Positions 34,698-45,606 of a stretch of DNA of 64,000 nt are shown here, in pieces. Each line of letters starts with the position of its first letter. Position 1 is the first letter of the stretch. The translations under genes and the position numbers were made by a program. The notes below the pieces were generated by a model. The model was not told where the DNA came from. It ran no database searches and worked only from the letters and a program-made list of their open reading frames with translations. The stretch is from Mytilus trossulus (taxonomy: Eukaryota; Mollusca; Bivalvia; Mytilida; Mytilidae), in the NCBI RefSeq assembly GCF_036588685.1, contig NC_086376.1, positions 59,791,166 to 59,855,165 of the forward strand, given 5' to 3'.

Positions 34698-34724
34698 TAA
34701 AACTAACATGTAAATAAAGATTAC

Positions 34725-34818
34725 CTGTACAATATTTTTCTTAAACTTCTAGATAACCTTTGTAATTCATTAGCAATCCTTGTTCAAAATCTTGTAGTGC
34801 TTTTGTCTCCTTTTTCAT
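34725..34818 (-). CDS. NOC3L: NOC3L-like exon 5 with in-frame stop
   Basis: It codes MKKETKALQDFEQGLLMNYK then GYLEV, a TAA stop (34,741-34,743), then EKYCT. The matching family segment is KET-x-KLREFEEGL-x-x-x-YK-x-YLE-x-LE. One base change, TTA to TAA, would explain the stop. Entry is phase 0 from E4; the exit base G completes GGA with E6. The acceptor is CAACAG, the donor GTAATC. Confidence 0.9.
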
Positions 34819-34949
34819 CTGTTGAAAAAGGCAAAAATGATTTTTTATTTGCATTACATATAATACAAATAAATACAGAAGACAACTACATTTCTTGTTA
34901 TAAACTATAAAAAAAAAAGTAAGCTATCTATATATTATCACATGTTGAT

Positions 34950-35255
34950 TTAGTTTAGTTTAGTTTAGTTTAAACATATTTATTTATAGTGGATTGGGAA
35001 AGAAGTTTTTCAACTTATATTAATCCCTTTCCACTTTGCGGGTGCGAGTGCAGCCTTGTAGCGGCATTAGCCTACTCTTTTTCGAAATCTACAAGGGTGT
35101 CTTTAACCTGCAAGATATATGGCTCTCTCTTAATATGGGTCAGCCATTTATCGTCCCCTTCCAACGGACCATCATAGTTTCCTCAAGACCATACTTGCAA
35201 ATGGTGTCAAGGGAGAGCCGAAAATTGAGTTCCTGAAATTTTCATCCCGAACGGG
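34950..35255 (-). mobile_element. SINE-like retroposon with (CTAAA)n tail and 13-bp target duplication
   Basis: The plus strand begins with TTTAG repeats, so the minus-strand copy ends in a (CTAAA)n tail. The exact 13-bp direct repeat ATCACATGTTGAT lies at 34,937-34,949 and 35,256-35,268, as in target-primed insertion. The minus-strand 5' end has CCCGTTCGGGATG, resembling a B-box-like GTTCGGGAT. No coding frame is supported. Confidence 0.85.
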
Positions 35256-35648
35256 ATCACATGTTGATCTTATATGCATAAAATTTTTCAAAACTGTATA
35301 CTCTTTAGACTGTGGTAGGCTTTACTACCATATAATTTTTAACACACTGTACAAATAAATATAAACTGTAAATAATGTGATTCTTCAAAATTTGAATTAT
35401 GAGACTTTAATACCAGCAATTTTAATTTTGAAATTGGAGCATATGGAACAAGTACTTGCTGAACTATGAAACAATTATTATCCAAGCTTCTCGAGATAAT
35501 GAAAGTAGAACCGTAACTTATAATGATTTCATGGTTTAACTAGCAAGCAAGCTTACCAAAGATATAACTCAAGACATTGCGCTGTAACCACATGTACTAA
35601 CAATAAAAGTTAGCTTGGTAAAATTGCCCTAAGAAAGAAGTTTAGTAC

Positions 35649-35809
35649 CTTCTGTTCTTTTTCTTTTTCTGTCAGAAGACGTATTCTATATCCAGGTATG
35701 ATATCTTTGAATATCTCCATCAGTGATAGCATCACAAGTTTTTTTACTGTTATATAGGCATCTGATTCACATTCTTCTAACATCAATCTTAACTCTTGTA
35801 TTTCTTCAT
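35649..35809 (-). CDS. NOC3L: NOC3L-like exon 4
   Basis: It codes EEIQELRLMLEECESDAYIT then VKKLVMLSLMEIFKDIIPGY, matching the family LKELRSML…VRKLVIVSLMELFKDI-x-P-x-Y block. The acceptor is TTTTCAG, the donor GTACTA; the exit is phase 0. The two leading bases (AT) need a phase-1 donor in E3, which is not present. Confidence 0.95.
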
Positions 35810-35852
35810 CTGAAAATTACATTTACATTTTAAAAACACTTCTTTCTAATTT

Positions 35853-36060
35853 TTATAAAAAAGAAGGTGGTGTATGATTGCCAATGAGACAACACTCCAC
35901 AAGAGACCAAAATGACACAGAAATTAACAACTATAGGTTACCGTATGGCCTTCAACAGTGAGCAAAGCCCATAATGCATGGTCAGCTATAAAAGGCCTCG
36001 AAATGACAATATAAAAAACTAATTGCCTCATTTAGGTATAAAAAAAATGAACGAAAAACA
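35853..36060 (-). repeat. SINE-like repeat R2, good copy
   Basis: GTATGATTGCCAATGAGACA, CTCCACAAGAGACCAAAATG, AATTAACAACTATAGGTTAC and GGCCTTCAACAGTGAGCAAA are the ordered hallmarks of this abundant mussel repeat, inverted relative to 47,690-47,860. Confidence 0.85.
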
Positions 36061-36672
36061 AATATGCAACACACTAACAAACAACAACATTACATTATTG
36101 CAGTATGTCAACAAAGGTTTCCTTGGGCACTATTTTTTTTTTAAATCAATCTTTTATTTGCACCAAGAATAAAAAAACCAACCCAGGGCCATTTTGCAGG
36201 TAGCATAAAATGGAAAAGTTTAAACTCTAAAATGATGTCCTTTAAACATTTGGAGTACACACATGTGGTAAAATATAAATATATTTCTTGGGCTGTTCCC
36301 ATTGTACTCCCATGTCATAAATAAGCTACACGACATCATAGGTGTATGACATCTGAATATAAGCAGTTTACGGGAAAATAAACGCTTGTGAATCCGAATT
36401 CATCACAACAAGGAAATGTAAACAAACAATACTAAATGTGTTATATAGACCAATTTTTTAATTATATAAGACATATAAGTACAGTAATCATTTAGATTCA
36501 TCCAAACCTATCAAAATACTTTATTGTAAATAGTTTAAGCATGACACTTATTCAGTTTGCTATGTTCTTTTACGTCCATTTGATAGTGCTTTTATTTATG
36601 GGAACCGCAAAAAAGCCTTCACCTAGAAAGCTTCTATCCAAAACAATTGCTCTTTTTGTCCTATTCTAATTG

Positions 36673-36890
36673 GAAATAATTCATGGCGGCTTGAATATAT
36701 CGTGATTTTACCACAGGTTGGTCCTTTATGACAAATATTTTACCTGCTTGAATATATCCTGGTTTTACCATGGGTTGGTCCTTTATGACAAATATTTGAC
36801 CTGAATATATCTCGATTTTACCACGGGTTGGTCCTTTATGACAAATATTTGATAAAATCACGATATATTCAAGACCCCATGAATTATTTC
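36673..36890. repeat. Inverted repeat (38-bp arms) around three tandem units
   Basis: Arms 36,673-36,710 and 36,853-36,890 are complementary at 36 of 38 positions (TTGAATATATCGTGATTTTA core). Between them GGTTGGTCCTTTATGACAAA recurs three times, 52-58 bp apart. The arm motif itself also recurs inside the units. Confidence 0.9.
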
Positions 36891-37089
36891 TTAAATATTC
36901 ATTGCTACATGTTACGTACATGTGAATAAGATTTTTCATATACTATTCTGCCTGGATAACTACAAACGCAAGTAAGTTCATACTTATTTTTTTTTATGTC
37001 AAACAGACTCATTGAAGCTTGAAATTATAAATGTTCACATGTAAGAGGTGTTAAGATGATATGGACATGGTCAATTGTGATACAAACAG

Positions 37090-37285
37090 GTCATGAGTTT
37101 CCTCAGAATTGAATTGTTTTATATTTTTCAGGCATACATTGTTTAAAGCTGACTATACAGAGTCGGTTTTTGAATGCTGTATGGTTGGCTTTGTTGGCTT
37201 ACATTCATCTCATTTGAACATTAATAGTGGATAATTGTATCATTGGCAATCATACCACATCTCCTCATTTATATAGAGAGGAAAT
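37090..37285 (+). repeat. Degenerate R2 copy
   Basis: AAAGCTGACTATACAGAGTC and GGATAATTGTATCATTGGCA followed by ATCATACCACATCTCC. Confidence 0.65.
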
Positions 37286-37564
37286 AAGCAATTAAATTTC
37301 AGAAATGAAATCATGTGTAAATGACAGATATATTGTTGTTAGTTATCAACTAGAACTAATGATAAAATAGCAATAGTTTATATAATACTCAAACAAACAC
37401 TTTTTCTCTTTTAAAAAACGCATTAACTATTTTGAAGTAATACGAATAAAACTGTAAAAGACAGGCTATTCCTTTGATATAAATAACTATAAGTCTTATA
37501 AATAGGTTTGCAACAAACAACTGGATACTAAATGATCAAAGAAAGTAATCTTAACATATCTCAC

Positions 37565-37746
37565 ATTTTCCTCAGGGTTTTCTATCACATCACTTGCAAG
37601 TAAAGCAATCTTCTTTTTCTTTTCTTTTAGGTTATGTTTTCTTTGTATAAGCAGCTGAATATTTGATAATTGTGGCAAAGGTTTTGGTTCCTGGTTGATA
37701 ATGGTATCTCTTTCTATTATGTCTGAACTTGTTTCGCCATTTGGTT
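37565..37746 (-). CDS. NOC3L: NOC3L-like exon 3
   Basis: It contains LIQRKHNLKEKKKKIALLAS followed by DVIENPEEN, matching the family HLIERKKKLQEKK-x-x-IA-LAS-x-I-x-x-DPENN block. It begins with AA, completing GAA with E2. The acceptor is TTTCCAG. The only nearby donor, AAT/GTGAGA, ends in phase 0, one base short of the phase E4 needs; a lost G (ATGGTGAG to ATGTGAG) would explain it. Confidence 0.93.
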
Positions 37747-37749
37747 CTG

Positions 37750-40200
37750 GAAATTTAAAAACATATAATCAACGATCATGTTTAGTTTTTGAAATAATGG
37801 TTTTGTCAAAATAACTTGAGGCTGAAAATTATGACATTTATTACATTATCATATAGAATTTAGATGAGTTCCAGTCATTGCCAAATTGTTTTTCTTTTTT
37901 AATATTTAACCTTTTTTGTTTAAAATTTTCAAGTAATATCTTAACATTTATTTATAATTTCATAAAAGATCTTCAGTTGAAGATTATCCATTTTTGATAA
38001 TAAAAAAAAGAAAATAAAAAGAATAAATTTGCAAGAGTTCCTCGGAACCCAGTCATCCAGTGTATCGCTTCTCTATGAATCTAATAAAATTGAATATTTT
38101 AAAAACTTTAACTGCAGACTGTTTGTAATGTTAACTGGAAGAAAAATTAAGTCCATATATAAGCAATATACATGATATGGACCATAATTTGGTATTCGGC
38201 CTTTGGTTTCTTTTTGTATCCTTTTTTATAAGTTCTAAAATTTTAACTTTTATTTTGTAGGTTGTGTTGGTGTTAGAATAGTATGAATGGAACAATTGAG
38301 TTTTTCGAGAAAAAATTAATACATTTTGATTCACCGTTTACGTGACATGAAACCAAACAGGAAACCAATCTTTATTTTCTTTATTTTGCACAGTATAATT
38401 CAAAAGACATAAATAAACACCATTACTAGTGTTACTTGCTTCATGTTAATATTTAAAATCTATTTTCAATGTTATATTAAAGTTTTTTTTAAACCTGACA
38501 GGAAACCATAAGAAACCGAAAGCATTTTTTTAGTTTTATTTTATTGCAAAATCTGCTTAAAATAATCTGAACAGTATTCTTTTTCTTAAAATCCATCTTA
38601 AATGTAACAGTATTATAAAACTCCTAAATATGTGCTTGTTTTGAAAACAATTAGTACAATTTATTCAGAATTTTCCATATTTTCTCCATTGATACAGGAT
38701 ACCATAATCGTTGTATCTTGATGTTTAAGCAAAAAAAATGTATTTATATTTGGTTTTGATATTCCAGTTATATACAATTTATTCCAAATCATTGGCAATG
38801 TAACATTCTTTAAATCCAGTAAAGAAAAAAACTTTTAACTTGGAATTAAAATCTTTAAAATAGGCACAATGTCAATGTGATACTTGTTACCTGTACACCA
38901 TCTACATGGTTTCCACATTTTAACCTTCTTTAGTGGGCTAAAATCAATAAAGTACTTCCTTTCAAGTCATGCATGGTAAAAGTTTACTTCTCCTTTCACA
39001 AGTTTATTGCGTTTCTGATAAGTGTTTGCAGAACATGAATAAAAAATATTAATTAAAAACTGTGACAGGATTCCAACTTTTTACATTCTAAGTGTAACGG
39101 TATATTAACATGTATTTGTTATTAAATTATATTTATTCACCTAAAATATCCAGTAATATTTACTGCTGAAGTTAAATCAATCCAACGAGCATTGGTACAA
39201 TGATAAGAGACGTAATTTCGATTGATTTTTCCAAGGACTCTTCACATCATTATCGGGAAACGAAGTGTGTTCTAACGTCTGTCAAATATGAAATCGATTT
39301 TGTCAAGTCATTGGGCATTTATTTTCACACAGGATCGTATGTAACATTATGCACATAGGAAAAATAACAGACCACCGGCGCAATCTCTTTGACAATTGTA
39401 TTTTCCTCTTTTAAACAAGACGAAACAAGTCTACAGATTATGTTTGCTAACATCCCTTTGGAAACAAAAACAATGTTTAGACCTAGTATTTCGTACATCC
39501 GGCCGTAATGGCGTTATCACATGTTAGTCACATCTTTCACATATGACCGGAAATGGTTAGAACTTAAGGACAAAAACAATTTTAATAAATAACTGGACTT
39601 CTGTTTCGTGTGAAATGTAACGCATAACGACAACGTAATTTTCTTACTTAATTATTACGAAGATCAAAACAAGAATGTAAATCATCTCGGATTTACCTGT
39701 TTGAACATCTCACGAGAGTTCATATTTGCATATTGTTTTTAAGAATTCTATTACAACAAAGCAGATAACATCATCTAAAAATTGCGTTACGAAATCGGAC
39801 ACAAAAATCACGCCACTGTTCTTACATCTGCTACATAAATACTTATAGTTCTCGGCATTTTCTTCTCACTATTCTTATTGGTCGATGTTCTTTGTTATTT
39901 GAAAGCAAAAGTTACGAATTTGCCGGTGATGATTATCTATAAATCAGTTAGCGTTATGCTCTTCGGAAGCAATAAGTAACGCGAGAAACGACACAAAAAT
40001 ACAGTTGTAGAATCTTTGAAATTCGTATATTTTAATTTTTTTTCTAGGGAAGAGTAGCATACACTTGTATGTTGATAAAAATAATGGCATCTTTAGATGA
40101 AGTTGCAACTTTTCTTACAGTAATTCACATTTTATCACTTTTCTATAGTTATAGGAAACAGAGCCCAATAGCAAATTATGGTCCATATATGGAAAAACAG
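37750..40200. other. NOC3L intron, nothing recognised
   Basis: AT-rich, without clear terminal repeats, tandem repeats or coding matches. Confidence 0.4.
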
Positions 40201-40469
40201 GAAATATATTTTTACAAAAATTCCTGCTAGATACATTTTTGTACTAGCTTTTGATCATAAACAAGCTTCTGTCTAAGTTTGGTAGAAATCCAGGTTAGTT
40301 TTAAGAAAGTTATCAAAATTTCAAGAACTTTAACCTCAGAGTGAATATTTGTGGCCACAACAGCCTCCAAGGACGGAATGTAGTATCGCTTTGTCTTGCT
40401 TTTGCGACAAAATGTACAGGCTCTACAATAAGTGAAAAAAAAACGTACAATCATTTAATTGATTTAAAC

Positions 40470-41340
40470 TAGTGTTGTCAAATCGTACACTTTTGCCTAA
40501 CCGGTTAATCGGATAATCGTGCGACCGATTAACCGGTTAACCGGTAGTTTTAGTTGGTGTTTGAAAGCCTAATCAATTGTATCCTCCAGATAGATATAAG
40601 ATGTTGTATGAGTGTGAATTTGACAACCTTTCATCCAAGTCATAAGTTTACGCTTTTAGAATTGAAGTCTGTCCTTTGGCATTATAAGGCTTGTCTGTGA
40701 GGATTCCTGACGAAGTTTGACTTTTCATAATCAACTTCACCGTATCAACTATAGAGTTTGTACCAATTTCAGATTAAAAAATAAAAAAAAAATATTGATC
40801 TTGTCGAATTGAATATGTCTGAAACAGATAATTCTTTCCTGTTCAATTGTTGTCTCCGAAAATAGTGTGGAGTGTATCAATTTGAATGATTAATTATAAA
40901 AAAGAAGATGTGGTATGATTGCCAAAGAGACAATTCTTCACAAGAGATCAAATTAACACAGAAATTAACAACTATAGGTCACCATGCGGCCTGTTTCTTT
41001 CCTTTGTTTGCATGTTACGCGTACTATCACATATACATTGCTTACATTCAGATTGGTTTGCACTTCACAATTTTTTAATTAGCATTTCGTTACAAGTAAG
41101 ACTAAGCCTTGCACGACGGAGGTTGTACATTTCGATGTAGGTTTACATAATATTAGATCAGAAACGAAATAATGAAGTAAATCGTAAAATTTAATATCAT
41201 TAAAACTTTTAATATTTTTATTTCAAATTGATATTAAATCTATCAAAAAAAAGTCCGGTTAACCGGCTAGTGTTTTTGGTATTTGGTATTCGGTCATTCG
41301 ACCAGTTAACAGATTAACCGGTTAATCGTTGACAACACTA
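40470..41340. mobile_element. Non-autonomous hAT-like element, 871 bp, TAGTGTTGTCAA termini
   Basis: Termini TAGTGTTGTCAA and TTGACAACACTA, each followed inward by ACCGGTTAATC-type palindromic blocks. The exact 8-bp duplication ATTTAAAC lies at 40,462-40,469 and 41,341-41,348. It holds a nested R2 fragment at 40,898-40,990. No transposase. Confidence 0.93.
40898..40990 (-). repeat. R2 fragment nested in the hAT-like element
   Basis: GTGGTATGATTGCCAAAGAG and AACAACTATAGGTCACCATG, then breaks off after GCGGCC. Confidence 0.85.
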
Positions 41341-41713
41341 ATTTAAACACAATCTTCAATAGTTTTTGTTCTCCCACAGAAAATCACTGTGACCAAAGAA
41401 ATAATCATAATGAGTTACTCCATTGATATTGATGTCTGGGATACTTGTTATACGACATTTTTTGCACTTTCCTAAGAATGGGGCGACATATGTAAAATTT
41501 TAAGGCTTGTAAAACTTGACATTGAGGTTTAGATTAATAACTGATAGCATGACTAAGTTAGCAGTATATGCAATGGAAGCATAGCTATTTAAACATTTAT
41601 ACAATGGTAACTTAGTTGGCTCATTATTCATTGCTCAATATTTTTTTAACACATACAAAATTTCATTAAAAAAAAATGATGGTGCATAGCTGCCTTTTTA
41701 ATATGAATTGTAC

Positions 41714-41867
41714 CTTCGATCATCTGAGGAATAATTCCTTTCTTTGTCTTAATTGGTAGCAAATCTTTCATATTCTTCCGACTTTCTCCAGCAAATAATT
41801 TTCTTGGCTCTTGCTCATAAATCTGTCTAGATTCTGAATATGTTCTTTTTCTTTTAGAAGCAATTTT
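41714..41867 (-). CDS. NOC3L: NOC3L-like exon 2
   Basis: It codes KIASKRKRTYSESRQIYEQE then a stretch with MKDLLPIKTKKGIIPQMIE, matching the family LLPIKDKSGIIPQ block. The acceptor AG is one of two adjacent AGs (41,868-41,871). The donor GTACAA leaves a phase-1 G that E3 completes. Confidence 0.95.
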
Positions 41868-42376
41868 CTCTCAATTTGAAAATCTAAAACAAAATTAGGC
41901 ATGTAGATATTTGTTCATTCTTAAAAATCATATCACATACATGTATATCCTTATTCTAAATGTTCTACGTTTATTAATATTATATAGGCAAACACAATCT
42001 AAATTAAGTGAGGGTCTGCTGGAGCATAAACAAAAAATCACAAGTAAAGGCTCTCTGTATAACTTGCATTCAAATATAGGATCCCATAAGACTGTTATGG
42101 AAGAATTGTGTCACCTGTGGCCGATCAAAGGGTAATGAAATTAGCAATCACATCCAAAGATAAAAACTTGTAGACAAAAATTTAGTATTGTGATGGTTGA
42201 AGAATGTGCAATTAAATTCAAATATTGCAATGTCTGGGACATCTGCATACAGATATTATGTACATCACAGTAATATGTATGTATCAGATATCTGAATGTG
42301 AGTTCTAATTGGGGTACTCATTCAGTCGCACTTTTCTCAATAACCAAAAAAAAAATCAATAATTGACCACTTAATT

Positions 42377-43582
42377 AGGTCTTTCCACTTTTCTGTGGAA
42401 AGACCTATTGTTTTTCTTCTGATTATTTTTTTTTTTTTTTTTTCTTCCGCCTAATTTTGTTCTTGCGATAAACATTTGTTTCGCAATATGTCGCTTAGAT
42501 ATTTTGTATATGATATCGAACAGTTTATGCGCTTTTGAAATTTACCCTGCGTAAACAAATACTTTTCTTTGTAGGAGTTATCTCCCCAAACACTGTTTTC
42601 CTTGTTAGCGCATCTCCTTCGCAACCGTAAAAGATTATGACAAATTTATTTTACAAAATTGCTCGTTATATCCTTCGCATGATTTGTCCTATTTTGACCG
42701 AAGCGATATGACCGCTCCATATGAGAGTTATTTCCCCTTATGCATCTGATATAAGTGATATGAAATTCTATCTTATAAACCATAAGTGATAGAGACCTAG
42801 GATCTTTTGATTTGAGGTCCTTGGTCCCAAAAAATGAAAATTAGGTCAAGGTCAAAGGTCAAGGTCATATTTTAATATTTTAATTTGGCTTATTTTCACT
42901 TATATCCAAAGACTGTGTAAGATATCAACAAATTATTTTTACTAAATTGTTAGTTGCGACATGTCGTAAGATTTAAATTTTGATTGCAAGCGTACGTTGA
43001 ATGTAAAAGGGAGTTTTCTCCCCTCTTGTATTAAAAAATACGCGTTTGGTGATATAACTCATTAACTAAATATAATTAAGATCTATGGTCTTTTGATTTG
43101 AGGTCCTTGGTTTATGACCTTGAAATTGATCTCAAGGTCATAGCTTAATTTGACGTTCTAGATTTTGACCTTTGCTTTTATTATATATATGTATACATGA
43201 TAAAGATATACAACTTTTAGAAAAAGGTATCAAACCATTTAACCTTGAAAAAACACAACCGGAAGTGACCTTTTGTAAACCGGAAGTAGCTATTTTTTGT
43301 ACTTTATTACTATAAAAGTATATAGAACCAGATATTTTTGGAATCGGTTTCAAGTAAATATTTAAATATAATCGGAAGTAACATTTTTCAAACCGGAAGT
43401 AACAAATTATCTCCCTTATTTAAAAAAAATGTATGGAAACATTACATTTTTGGAATCAGCTTACTAGGAGCTATCATTTGACAATTGAAATGACATTTTA
43501 AACTTAGTTTCACAATTTTTCATATCAAAATATCAATATATTTTTATGGAAAGACCTTCAATTGTTCTCTGAACAATTGGTT
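42377..43582. repeat. Dispersed repeat with GGTCTTTCCAC hairpin head
   Basis: The left end AGGTCTTTCCAC/GTGGAAAGACCT is a hairpin. GGAAAGACCTTCAATTGTTC and CTGAACAATTGG lie at the right end. Two internal sections share GTCTTTTGATTTGAGGTCC (about 42,805 and 43,087). It contains four consecutive AGGTCA half-sites at 42,843-42,867. Non-coding. Confidence 0.65.
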
Positions 43583-43638
43583 TTTAATTTTTGTATTAGG
43601 TTTGTTTACATATAATATTACACCCTCTTATTCAAAAT

Positions 43639-44507
43639 CAGGGTTTCTGCTGGTGGTCGCCATTTTTCGCAATTTGCGAAAAAATAATAATTGTGGCGAT
43701 TAAAATTCGTCAATGGCGAAAGAATTTGGCGAAAGAAATATAACGATTTATGTTTAGTCATCTTGTTTATTTACTTTTTTCGGGTTTCTCTGACTTTACC
43801 AATCAGACAATATTCGGAATTCACCTTGAACTCGTTAAGATTTTGACAGAAAATCAATAATCAGCTGATTGCATTTATAGCTATGGTCAGCTATCCACAT
43901 CAAAGAATTAATTAATAAAGGTGTTGATTGTATGATATATGGTTAAATGGCTTCTGTAACATGTCATTAACAGGATTTATTAACCAAGTTGCGATGCACT
44001 TGTTAGATGCAAAATTTTTATGCTTCCTCTCCTTCTTTTTTAAAATGATAGTCCAGAAAACTGCTGTTATGACGAAAAATGTTCAAAAGCAAGGAAGGTC
44101 TCTGATTTAAAACTTTATCATTTAACTTTCATTTATATCCTTGATTTGAGTTGGTACTTTAAAGTCGTTTCAGTGACACACGTCTTTCAAGCATATACGA
44201 TGGTCGAGAAGTAGAAAAGAAAACTGCTGTTATGAAGAACTCTATTGAAAAGGTTGGCATGAGAGTAACCCTTCAATGTAATGACTACACCTTTCACAAG
44301 GGATCAATTTCAAATGATAAGATGTTTTGTTTTGTGATAAAAAACGCTTTTTATTTAGAGAAAGGGGGGGGGGGGCTGGAAAAAAAAGTAAATTTAAAAA
44401 TAAAATATATATTTGTGTTATTTGGCGAAAAAAATAATAAAGTGGCGAAAAATATATTGTTTTGGCGAAAGAGGTGGCAAAAAAAAATTGACCCAGGGGA
44501 GACCCTG
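43639..44507. mobile_element. Non-autonomous hAT-like element, 869 bp, CAGGGTTTC termini
   Basis: Termini CAGGGTTTC and GAGACCCTG, with TGGCGAAA motifs near both ends. The exact 8-bp duplication TTCAAAAT lies at 43,631-43,638 and 44,508-44,515. It sits within ~50 bp of the donor of NOC3L exon 1. No transposase recognised. Confidence 0.93.
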
Positions 44508-44554
44508 TTCAAAATGCAAGTCAAAAGTGAGTACCTTTTCTAAGCAGCACTGAC

Positions 44555-44803
44555 AAAACTGGTTTGTCCTGGAGTGCCATAAAATTCTACATTCTCTGGA
44601 TTTAACTGGTCCTCTTCTTCACTACCATTTTCTACTTGACTTTGTGATTTTCCTGAATTTTTATGCTGTAATTTTTCTTCATTCTGGTTTTGTTGATCTT
44701 TATCCTTCTTTTTTCTTTTCTTCAATTTTCCTTGTTTTGCTAATCAATTATGTTTTTTATTGGCTAATTTTGACTGACTTGTCTTGTCTTTGAGGTTTTT
44801 GAC
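44555..44803 (-). CDS. NOC3L: NOC3L-like exon 1 (first found), with in-frame stop
   Basis: A lysine-rich N-terminal region: VKNLKDKTSQSKLANKKHN, TGA (44,744-44,746), LAKQGKLKKRKKKDKDQQNQ, then an acidic part and VEFYGTPGQTSF. The acceptor ATCTAG follows a T8 tract. The donor is uncertain: GTCAGT at 44,553-44,554 gives a phase-0 join to E2, whereas extending further meets TAG at 44,540-44,542. The stop could be CGA to TGA. The initiating exon was not found upstream. Confidence 0.7.
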
Positions 44804-44928
44804 CTAGATGGTTTCAAAAAAAAGATTTTTCAATGTCAAAATACAGTTCACGAAGGCAAAAAAAAAAGATGTGTGTTTCCTACATGTATCTCACACTAGC
44901 ATTTTATAACAAAAAACTTACATTATAC

Positions 44929-45002
44929 ATCAATTGGTCTATACCAATATACCTCAATTGGTGGATTATACGTCAGTTGAGGTATAGGCCACCAATTGGT
45001 GA
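44929..45002. repeat. Interleaved inverted repeats
   Basis: TATACCTCAA (44,948-44,957) pairs with TTGAGGTATA (44,977-44,986), while AATTGGTGG (44,956-44,964) pairs with CCACCAATT (44,989-44,997). The order A-B-A'-B' would allow a pseudoknot if transcribed. Confidence 0.75.
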
Positions 45003-45004
45003 AC

Positions 45005-45595
45005 CTGTTAAAATATTTTAGAATTAAAAAAATGTAATTGATATGGACTTTGTCGGGGATCCCCTTTCACATGTAATGCAGCCTCATATTATTTATCTGT
45101 AACTATAGTTTGCTAACTATTCTAAGGCTCTTTCTTTTACTTATTTTATTTCATTTCTAGATTTCGTCAGGTCAATGATATATATATAAAAGTATTAACA
45201 CTTGTATGCAAATTTGTCCACCATTACGTAAAATCACACAGGTTCCTGTAAATTTTGACATCACAATTTGAAAGTGATTGTTGCTTGATGTCAAAAGGTG
45301 CTTCGGAGTCGATCTAAGGTCATTCAGAGGCAAGATACAGCTAATTACCAAAAGTGTAAATAAAAAAAGGTACCTTCTCATAAATATACATTAATAGTGG
45401 GTCTTCCTATGGATAGAAACAAGTGCCTGTGATGAAGACATAAAGTTTTCTAAATTTAGATTGTGTTAAACATCATTTGTACCAAACGTTGCCAAACAGG
45501 ATTGATTTTTGAATGAGTTTAAAGTGTGTACCAAAATAGGGAGGGCTCAAAAGGAAAGGATCCTTCCATAACATGTTCCCCACAACGATCTTTAT
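45005..45595. other. Intergenic DNA upstream of the recognised NOC3L exons
   Basis: No convincing first exon or promoter motif was found. A short minus-strand frame ends at GAGAAG/GTACC near 45,370, but it has no family resemblance. Confidence 0.4.
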
Positions 45596-45606
45596 CATCT
45601 TACAGG

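Larger units (their letters stand above)
10793..44803 (-). pseudogene. NOC3L: NOC3L-like gene copy, at least 16 exons, several lesions
   Basis: A homologue of nucleolar complex protein 3, which in animals and fungi acts in the nucleolus in 60S ribosome assembly and has been linked to replication licensing. Sixteen minus-strand exons match the family in order, from the lysine-rich N-terminal region to the C-terminal FNPPV region. Most junctions are GT-AG with closing phase: E2/E3, E4/E5, E5/E6, E6/E7 through E9/E10, E11/E12 and E14/E15/E16. Damage visible: TGA at 44,744-44,746 in E1; TAA at 34,741-34,743 in E5; and no canonical phase-closing join between E3 and E4. A K/E-rich exon is not found between E10 and E11, and about 115 codons are not found between E13 and E14. 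The first exon was not identified either. I infer a degenerating copy or haplotype. Assembly error or exons I failed to see are alternatives. Introns carry most of the transposons in the window. Confidence 0.85.

Noticed and set aside
39500..40020. Possible first NOC3L exon or promoter
   Set aside because: The region lies between exons 2 and 3, and no splice-compatible coding match was found.
44357..44420. G-run and A-run as a regulatory quadruplex
   Set aside because: A single homopolymer G-run inside a MITE is more simply low-complexity sequence.
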